Below, one piece after another: positions 13,992-21,661 of a stretch of 21,661 nt of DNA (its first letter is position 1; each line of letters starts with the position of its first letter). Below the pieces are notes generated by a model. It was not told the DNA's origin. It saw only the letters and a list, made by a program, of their open reading frames with translations, and did not search any database. The stretch lies in assembly GCA_017527625.1 (NCBI GenBank), contig JAFXPV010000026.1:1-21661 (forward strand). Reading direction: 5' to 3'. This stretch comes from Bacteroidales bacterium (GTDB lineage: Bacteria > Bacteroidota > Bacteroidia > Bacteroidales > UBA932). Position numbers and translations under genes: made by a program.

Positions 13992-14702
13992 TTAGATTTC
14001 AATGTCGAGATCGATGGCGCCTGACACTTCCTCCCTGCAGATGTTGTCCGCGCAGACGAAAACTCTGCCGGGATACTGCTTGAGCAGGTTCTGGTTGTGG
14101 GTGACCATCATTATCGCGGTGCGGTTCTTCTTGTTGATCTCATAGAGAAGGTCCATAATGCCCTTGGCGGTGTCGTTGTCGAGGTTGCCAGTGGGCTCGT
14201 CGGCCAGGATCAGTTCTGGCTTGTTGAGCAGGGCACGGGCTATCGCAACCCTCTGCTGCTCGCCGCCGGAGAGCTGGTGGGGCATCTTGTGGGCCTTTGT
14301 CGACAGCTTCACGAGTTCCAGCACTTCGCCTATGCGGTCGCTGATGGCTTTTGCATCTTTCCAGCCTGTGGCTTTCAATACGAACTCCAGATTGCTCTCC
14401 ACGCTGCGGTCCATAAGCAGCTGGAAATCCTGGAAAACTACGCCTACGCTGCGTCTGAGGTACGGAATTTGCTTGCGTTTGATGCCTTTGAGGTTGAAAT
14501 TGCCGACTCTGGCCTCTCCGTTGGTGACTGGATTTTCGGCGATTATGGTGCGGATGATGGAAGTTTTTCCGCTGCCGACCTTGCCGGTGAGATAGACGAA
14601 ATCTCCCTGATAAATCTCGAACGACAGCTTCTCGATGACGAGAGTGTCGGAGTTGCTGATGTCAACGTTCTTGAATTCGATTATGGGCGTTTGCTCGGAC
14701 AT
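13992..14702 (-). CDS. ftsE: FtsE-like ABC ATPase (cell division)
   Basis: 236 residues, one ABC nucleotide-binding domain. Walker A GKVGSGKT (40-47), Q-loop Q91 (VVFQDFQLL), signature [14 protein letters not shown] (144-157), Walker [12 protein letters not shown] (165-175) and switch H202 are all present. [21 protein letters not shown] fits FtsE/LolD/MacB-type ATPases, with FtsE the best match. FtsE works with the membrane protein FtsX to control septal peptidoglycan hydrolases. No ftsX is present in this window. An orphan ATPase of the LolD type is the main alternative. First gene of ftsE-nth-xerD. The C-terminal tail [13 protein letters not shown] is acidic. Confidence 0.85.
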   Translation of the reverse strand: MSEQTPIIEFKNVDISNSDTLVIEKLSFEIYQGDFVYLTGKVGSGKTSIIRTIIAENPVTNGEARVGNFNLKGIKRKQIPYLRRSVGVVFQDFQLLMDRSVESNLEFVLKATGWKDAKAISDRIGEVLELVKLSTKAHKMPHQLSGGEQQRVAIARALLNKPELILADEPTGNLDNDTAKGIMDLLYEINKKNRTAIMMVTHNQNLLKQYPGRVFVCADNICREEVSGAIDLDIEI

Positions 14703-14752
14703 ATCGGGATTGTGCGTGCACTGTGGTGTGCTGCGAAATTAATAAAAAAGTG

Positions 14753-14760
14753 TACATTTG
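14753..14760 (+). promoter_or_regulatory. -7 box for the TPR-barrel operon
   Basis: TACATTTG matches TAnnTTTG and lies 19 bp before the ATG at 14780. No clear TTTG at the -33 distance. Confidence 0.5.
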
Positions 14761-14779
14761 TAATATTGTTATCACAAGA

Positions 14780-17700
14780 ATGCATTTGAAAAAATACATA
14801 GCTGTCCTAGCGGCCCTCGTTCTGGTAACATTCACTTCCTGGGCCCAGGATGCAAACTATGATTTCCGCTCGCGTTTCGACTCGGCCAAGCAGCTATACC
14901 TGCAGGGGATGTATGCAGCGGCGGAGAGCGAGTTTGAAAAGCTTGCGGACGATGTCGGTGACAAACACACCCTTTTCTATTCGGAAATCCTTGCCAACAA
15001 GGTGATGTGTGCCATAGCCCTGGGGCGTTCCAATGCCGAAGGGCTGGTCTATGATTTCGAAACCCGCTTCCCCAACGATCCCCAACTGGCTATGGTCAAG
15101 TTCCATATGGCCTGCCACCAGTTCGACAAGGCTGAATACGAAAAGGCGCGCGCAAGTTTCGCCGGCATCAACGAAAAGAACCTTTACAGGACGGTAAAGA
15201 ACGAGTACGCTTTCAAATATGCTTATTGCAATATGCGTGTCGGCAATATGAAAGAGTCTCTGGAGGGTTTCGGCAAGGTGATGGACGCCGAACTCAACCA
15301 GTATACCTATCCTGCGACCTACTACACCGCCTATATCCATTATCTCGACAAGGATTTCGAGAAGGCCTTCAACTATTTCATCAAGGCTCGCCGCGACAGC
15401 CGTTTCGCGGACCTTTCCGATTATTATGCGACCGAGTGCAAATTTATGCTGGGCGACTGGGACTATGCCATCGAGAACGGCGAGGCGGTCTATGACAAAC
15501 TCACCCCGGACCTTCAGGGCAATCTGGCCCGCATCATTTCGGAGTCGTATTTCGCGAAGAACGACAACGCCCGGGCCAAGGAGTATCTCGACAAATACAT
15601 AGCTTCCGGTGTCACGATCACCCGCAAGGACCGCTACTACGCCGGAGTGGTGTCTTATTCGCTCAAGCAGTACCGCGAAGCCATAGACGCCTTTTCGTCG
15701 GTGCTCAGCGAAGAAGATACGATAGGGCAGAGCGCATACTACTACAGCGCCAACAGCTATCTTCAGGTGAAGAACAAGCTTTCCGCCCTGGATTGCTTCA
15801 AGAAAGCGGCTGAACTTGATTTTGACAAAACCGTCAAGGAGGATGCGATGTTCAACTTCGCCAAGCTCTCCTTCGACGTCAACAAGGATATCTCCCAGTT
15901 CGAGAACTATGTGGCCAGCTACCCTTCAAGCGGCAAGGACGACGTGATCAACACCTATATGTCCGTGGCTTTCCTCCAGGACAACGATTTCACGTCAGCC
16001 ATCGAAGTGATGCAGAAGATCAAGCATCCTTCTGCCGAAGTGGCCGCCAACCTCCAGAAAGCACAGCTCTACAAAGCATTGCAGCTCATCGGCAGCGGTG
16101 GATACAAGAGTGCGATGGAACTTCTGCAGGCTTCCGCCGCCAACGGTTCCGACCCTGCCGTCAGCCGGCTGGCCAATTATTATCTGGCGCAGTGCAACTA
16201 CGCGACCGGCAACTATGTCGATGCGATCGGCCTTGGACGCAGCCTTGCTGCCGACCCGGTCTTCAGGACCTACGACGAATATGATATGCTACAGCTGCTG
16301 CTCGGCTATTCGTTCTTCAATTCCCGCAATTTCGACAGCGCCCAGCCTTATTTCACTTCGTTCCTTGCATCCGGCAGTGCAGACGGCAACCTCCGCAGGG
16401 ACGCCACTGTCCGTCTGGCCGATACCTACCTGATGCAGAACGATTATCCCAGGGCTTCTGAGGAATATGCCAAGGTTTACACCAGATATTCCGACGACGA
16501 CATATACGCAAACTATCAGGGAGCTCTTGTCAGCGGTCTGATGGAGGACTACCAGAAGAAGATCGAGCTGCTTTCAGACGCTGTCGCAGCCCATCCGTCC
16601 GCCCGGCTGTATCCTGAAGCAATGTATGAGCTGGGCCGCACCTATGTGCAGCGGAACAACGCCGCCGAGGCTACTAAGTGCTTCGAAGCCCTGCTTGCCG
16701 CCCGCGACAGTTCCTATTATTCGCGCAGTCTTCTGGAGCTGGCTATGATTTCCAGCAACAAGGGCGAAAGGCAGAAGGCCATAGATTATTACAAACGCAT
16801 CGTCAGCGACACTCCCGACGCCCCCGAGGTCCAGGAGGCCCTGGCCGGTCTGGAAAGCCTTTACCAGCTGACCGGCAGGCCGCAGGAATATCTGGCATAT
16901 CTGGACGGCCTGGGTATGTCCAACATCAAGACTGCCGGAGAGAAAGAGCAGATGGTCTTCAATGCGGCCGAGCAGGTGTATCTGTCCGGCAACCGCACTT
17001 CGGCCATCAAGACGCTCCAGTCTTTCATCAATTCATATCCCGACGGAGCCAAGGCCGCCCAGGCCTGGTTCTACCTTGCAGAGACCTACAAGGCTTCCGG
17101 CCGCAACGAGTCTGCAGCTGAGGCTTACCTGCAATGTATGAGCAAGGAGAAGGGTGATTACTCCGAGGCTGCGACCCGCAATTACGCCGACATCTGCTAC
17201 AACCTCGGCAACTACAGCAAGGCCCTCGAGGCTTACGAGACGCTGCAGGCCATAGCAACGAACGATGTGATGCGCACCGCAGGCAGGGTGGGAGAAATGC
17301 AGGCGAACTACAACAGCCGTCAGTACTACAAATCGCTCCGCAATGCGCTGGAGATGGCCGGCGACAGTTCCCTCGACGACGCAACCCGCCGCAAGGCTGA
17401 GTTCATCGCAGCCAAATCGTATATAGTCCTCGGCGACAGGACAGCCGCCAAGGCTCTGCTGGGCAAGCTGTCTGAAGACTGCAGCGATGCAATCGGCGCC
17501 GAGTGCGCTTACATACTCATCCAGGACCTCTACAATGCCGGTGATTTCGAGCAGGTCGAGAAGAAGGTCTACGAATTCTCCGACACCAAGACTTCACAGC
17601 TCTACTGGCTGGCCAAGAGCTTCATCATCCTCGGCGATTCGTTTGCCGACCGCGAGCGCTGGGAGCAGGCCAGAGCTACTTACGAAAGCATCAGCAAGGG

Positions 17701-17782
17701 CTACAAGGTTTCTGTGCCCAACGACGACGTGCCCGAGCAGACGGAGATGAGATTGAACAAACTAAAGGCTATGGGGAGGTAG
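14780..17782 (+). CDS. Large exported TPR-repeat protein
   Basis: 1000 residues. Signal peptide at residues 1-22 (MHLKKYIAVLAALVLVTFTS, cleavage near WAQ). The remainder is almost wholly helical tetratricopeptide-type repeats. Clear units include AMYELGRTYVQRNNAAEATK (about 614-633), AWFYLAETYKASGRNESAAE (about 762-781) and ATRNYADICYNLGNYSKALE (about 799-818). Such solenoids bind partner proteins; no enzyme domain is seen. It is probably periplasmic. The barrel gene begins 4 bp after the stop codon, so the two products are likely partners, perhaps in outer-membrane assembly, secretion or scaffold function (inference). The ATG at 14780 is chosen because the signal peptide starts there; the longer frame crosses the -7 box. 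Confidence 0.85.
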   Translation: MHLKKYIAVLAALVLVTFTSWAQDANYDFRSRFDSAKQLYLQGMYAAAESEFEKLADDVGDKHTLFYSEILANKVMCAIALGRSNAEGLVYDFETRFPNDPQLAMVKFHMACHQFDKAEYEKARASFAGINEKNLYRTVKNEYAFKYAYCNMRVGNMKESLEGFGKVMDAELNQYTYPATYYTAYIHYLDKDFEKAFNYFIKARRDSRFADLSDYYATECKFMLGDWDYAIENGEAVYDKLTPDLQGNLARIISESYFAKNDNARAKEYLDKYIASGVTITRKDRYYAGVVSYSLKQYREAIDAFSSVLSEEDTIGQSAYYYSANSYLQVKNKLSALDCFKKAAELDFDKTVKEDAMFNFAKLSFDVNKDISQFENYVASYPSSGKDDVINTYMSVAFLQDNDFTSAIEVMQKIKHPSAEVAANLQKAQLYKALQLIGSGGYKSAMELLQASAANGSDPAVSRLANYYLAQCNYATGNYVDAIGLGRSLAADPVFRTYDEYDMLQLLLGYSFFNSRNFDSAQPYFTSFLASGSADGNLRRDATVRLADTYLMQNDYPRASEEYAKVYTRYSDDDIYANYQGALVSGLMEDYQKKIELLSDAVAAHPSARLYPEAMYELGRTYVQRNNAAEATKCFEALLAARDSSYYSRSLLELAMISSNKGERQKAIDYYKRIVSDTPDAPEVQEALAGLESLYQLTGRPQEYLAYLDGLGMSNIKTAGEKEQMVFNAAEQVYLSGNRTSAIKTLQSFINSYPDGAKAAQAWFYLAETYKASGRNESAAEAYLQCMSKEKGDYSEAATRNYADICYNLGNYSKALEAYETLQAIATNDVMRTAGRVGEMQANYNSRQYYKSLRNALEMAGDSSLDDATRRKAEFIAAKSYIVLGDRTAAKALLGKLSEDCSDAIGAECAYILIQDLYNAGDFEQVEKKVYEFSDTKTSQLYWLAKSFIILGDSFADRERWEQARATYESISKGYKVSVPNDDVPEQTEMRLNKLKAMGR
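17775..17779 (+). promoter_or_regulatory. Shine-Dalgarno of the barrel gene
   Basis: GGAGG, 7 nt before the ATG at 17787, overlapping the last codons of the TPR gene. It supports coupled translation of the pair and fixes the start. Confidence 0.6.
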
Positions 17783-17786
17783 ATTT

Positions 17787-19466
17787 ATGAAAAAGTTAGC
17801 GATAGTACTTATGGCCATCCTGCTGTCTGCGTCCGTTTTCGCGCAGATAGACCCTACGGTCGTCGTCGACAGGGAGTACGAAGGCAAGATAGACGTGGAT
17901 GTCCGTATGCCCGAAACAGATATGTACGTGGCTGATTCTCTCAGGAAATTCGATGTCAGCTTCGACTATTCCATATTCGACAGGCCCTACAGGGATCTGT
18001 ATGAATTCTCACCCTATCAGGCTGCAAGCCTCGGCGTGGTGCCGCCCGGTGCCGTGCCTCATTTCTCTGCAAGGGTCGCCAGCCAGTATCCGCTGATGCC
18101 CGAAGTCGACCTTTACGGTCAGCTTGTTCCCAGGAACAACCGGAACATCAATCTCGGAATGTTCGTCAAATATGCCTCCGAGATCGGCAAGGTGCCTTCA
18201 ATGCACGATTTTTTCGATACCGTACACGCCAGGAGGACGAAGATGTCGGCAGGTGTGAATATGAAGTTCGCCTGGGAAAAAGGTGAGTTCAATATCGATG
18301 CGGCCTACAGGCATTCTTTCGCCAAGGATCTGCACGACCAGTTCGCGGTCAATCCCAAAGATTCCGCAAAACACGCCGTCAATGCCTTCGAGTTGGACTT
18401 CAAGATCCGCAGCACGGATGTCAAGGACCACGATTTCTATTACGATATCGACGCTTCCTTCGTCAAGTCGACCAAGGGACTGGACTATGTTCCCTTCCTG
18501 GCCGGCCACAGCTTCTCCGAGTCGGCTATGAACATCGACGCCCTCTTCGGTTCAAGTTTCGAAGAGCACCGTATGTATGTGGCGGTCCGCAGCCAGAACA
18601 ACTGGTACAACTATCCCGAGGCGCAGTATCTCGGCATAATCGAGTTCGCTCCGATATACCGTTACACCAAAGGCCGCTTCGACGGCCGCTTCGGCATCCG
18701 TTTCAGCAACAGTTTCAGCGGCGACAACACCACAAGCATATATCCTGATGTAGACGCAAAGCTGGAACTTGTGGAGAACAAGTTGTGGCTCAGGGGTGTT
18801 GTAAACGGAGGAAGGTCGATCGACAATCTGGGTGTCTATCTTGAGACTGCGCCCTGGCTGCTGACGACCCGCGTTGACAGTGAAAGCGGCGAAATCGCCC
18901 CCCGCAAGATGCAGTATACAACCCGGCCAATTGACGCCAAGTTGTCTGTGGAAGGCATAATCGGCAGCCGTCTGGGCTTGAATGTATATGGCACTTATAC
19001 AGCCTTCAAGGACAAGTTGCAGCTCTACACCTCATTGTTCCCGACTCCGAATATGCTGCCATATCTGTATCCGGTATTTGTGAACTACGCGAAGCTTTCA
19101 GCAGGAGTCGAGCTGACGTGGACTTCCAAGGACCTGCGGGTCTTCACTTCCGTCCAGGGCAACAAGTACAATAGCGAGGCGCAACTCTATATGCTTCCGA
19201 AGATCGAGAGCGTTACGCAGATAGAATACAATTTCAGGGAAAGGCTGTTCCTGAGTACTGCCCTGGTCGTTATGGGGCAGCGTGAAAGCCAGATGGGGAC
19301 TGTCCCGACATACCTTGACCTTTCGGCGAAGGCTGAATTCAAAGTAAACCGCTTCTTCTCGGCCTATCTCAAGGGTGGTAACCTCCTCAACAAGGACAAT
19401 TTCGTGTATGCCGGCATAGGCAGTATGCCCATCAATGTGGGAGGCGGCATCTGCATAGGTTTTTAA
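17787..19466 (+). CDS. Outer-membrane beta-barrel, TonB-receptor-like without plug
   Basis: 559 residues. Signal peptide MKKLAIVLMAILLSASVFA, cleavage before Q20. From about residue 110 onward the sequence alternates aromatic and polar residues in amphipathic strands (YVAVRSQNNWYNY, LWLRGVVNGGRSIDNLGVYL, RLGLNVYGTYTAF). It ends YLKGGNLLNKDNFVYAGIG and a terminal Phe, the features of the C-terminal strands of TonB-dependent receptors. There is no plug domain, no CarboxypepD_reg domain and no TonB box, and it is well short of a full receptor (usually more than 700 residues). The role is unknown; pairing with the TPR protein suggests a joint envelope complex. The first 90 residues (DPTVVVDREYEGKIDVD) are not recognised. 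Confidence 0.8.
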   Translation: MKKLAIVLMAILLSASVFAQIDPTVVVDREYEGKIDVDVRMPETDMYVADSLRKFDVSFDYSIFDRPYRDLYEFSPYQAASLGVVPPGAVPHFSARVASQYPLMPEVDLYGQLVPRNNRNINLGMFVKYASEIGKVPSMHDFFDTVHARRTKMSAGVNMKFAWEKGEFNIDAAYRHSFAKDLHDQFAVNPKDSAKHAVNAFELDFKIRSTDVKDHDFYYDIDASFVKSTKGLDYVPFLAGHSFSESAMNIDALFGSSFEEHRMYVAVRSQNNWYNYPEAQYLGIIEFAPIYRYTKGRFDGRFGIRFSNSFSGDNTTSIYPDVDAKLELVENKLWLRGVVNGGRSIDNLGVYLETAPWLLTTRVDSESGEIAPRKMQYTTRPIDAKLSVEGIIGSRLGLNVYGTYTAFKDKLQLYTSLFPTPNMLPYLYPVFVNYAKLSAGVELTWTSKDLRVFTSVQGNKYNSEAQLYMLPKIESVTQIEYNFRERLFLSTALVVMGQRESQMGTVPTYLDLSAKAEFKVNRFFSAYLKGGNLLNKDNFVYAGIGSMPINVGGGICIGF

Positions 19467-19495
19467 CTCTTTTTTGTTGATTTCTTTCCTTGCAT

Positions 19496-21534
<2,039 letters not shown>

Positions 21535-21545
21535 CGTCTCTGTAT

Positions 21546-21575
21546 TTTGAAATTGGGAAATTAGTTTTATCTTTG
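21546..21575 (+). promoter_or_regulatory. Promoter of tRNA-Cys
   Basis: TTTG (21546-21549), an 18-bp spacer and TATCTTTG (21568-21575). The spacer is one base shorter than usual. The start site is expected around 21580, about 10 nt before the tRNA. Confidence 0.65.
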
Positions 21576-21589
21576 CATTCCCAAGCCTT

Positions 21590-21660
21590 GGTACCATGGC
21601 CGAGTGGTTAGGCACTGGTCTGCAAAACCAGGTACAGCAGTTCGATTCTGCTTGGTACCT
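21590..21660 (+). tRNA. tRNA-Cys (anticodon GCA)
   Basis: Complete cloverleaf of 71 nt. The acceptor GGTACCA (21590-21596) pairs with TGGTACC (21653-21659). The anticodon stem CTGGT/ACCAG encloses loop CTGCAAA with anticodon GCA (21622-21624). The T arm is AGCAG-TTCGATT-CTGCT. The discriminator is T21660, the known cysteine identity base. The window ends one base later, so the absence of encoded CCA is only suggested (next base C). A consensus promoter lies just upstream. Confidence 0.95.
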
Positions 21661-21661
21661 C

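Noticed and set aside
13992..14702. ftsE without ftsX as a broken locus
   Set aside because: All ATPase motifs are intact, and as far as I recall ftsE and ftsX are often unlinked in Bacteroidota, so absence here is not evidence of loss.

Overview
The window looks like a conserved chromosomal segment of a Bacteroidota bacterium, most likely a Bacteroidales member of moderately high GC. Three things point there. Bacteroides-type promoters (TTTG or TTG, about 20 bp, then TAnnTTTG) lie in front of several genes. Neither tRNA gene encodes CCA. The gene families are typical: a two-ACT-domain SerB, a lipoprotein GH9 of the Bacteroidetes type, a CarboxypepD_reg-like secreted protein, DUF2147, and a large TPR protein paired with a plug-less TonB-receptor-like barrel. 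Genus cannot be fixed from this sequence.

Layout. 1-106: start of enolase (minus, runs off the window). 209-1477: secreted CarboxypepD_reg-like protein (minus). 1572-1657: tRNA-Leu(GAG), followed directly by a dense array of hairpins and a repeated 22-bp tract (1653-1815). 1832-2821: unrecognised secreted protein with an acidic linker (minus). 2921-6046 (plus): divergent Lgt, nitroreductase, DUF2147 protein and SerB, closely spaced. 6048-8845 (minus): a two-gene redox unit, a NapH/NapG-like membrane polyferredoxin followed by a Tat-signal aldo/keto reductase with a ferredoxin domain. 8891-9790 (minus): EamA transporter. 9878-12424 (plus): GH9 lipoprotein. 12460-14702 (minus): tight operon ftsE-nth-xerD. 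14780-19466 (plus): TPR protein plus outer-membrane barrel. 19561-21534 (plus): gyrB. 21590-21660: tRNA-Cys(GCA).

Most genes are housekeeping (glycolysis, serine synthesis, lipoprotein maturation, DNA repair, chromosome dimer resolution, DNA topology). No phage, transposase, CRISPR array or defence cassette was found. The points most worth a second look are: the polyferredoxin/aldo-keto reductase pair, which could wire the cytoplasm to an exported reductase; the Lgt that lacks the conserved SHG/FHG histidine; the hairpin array that can pair with the tRNA-Leu 3' end; and the uncharacterised TPR-barrel pair upstream of gyrB.
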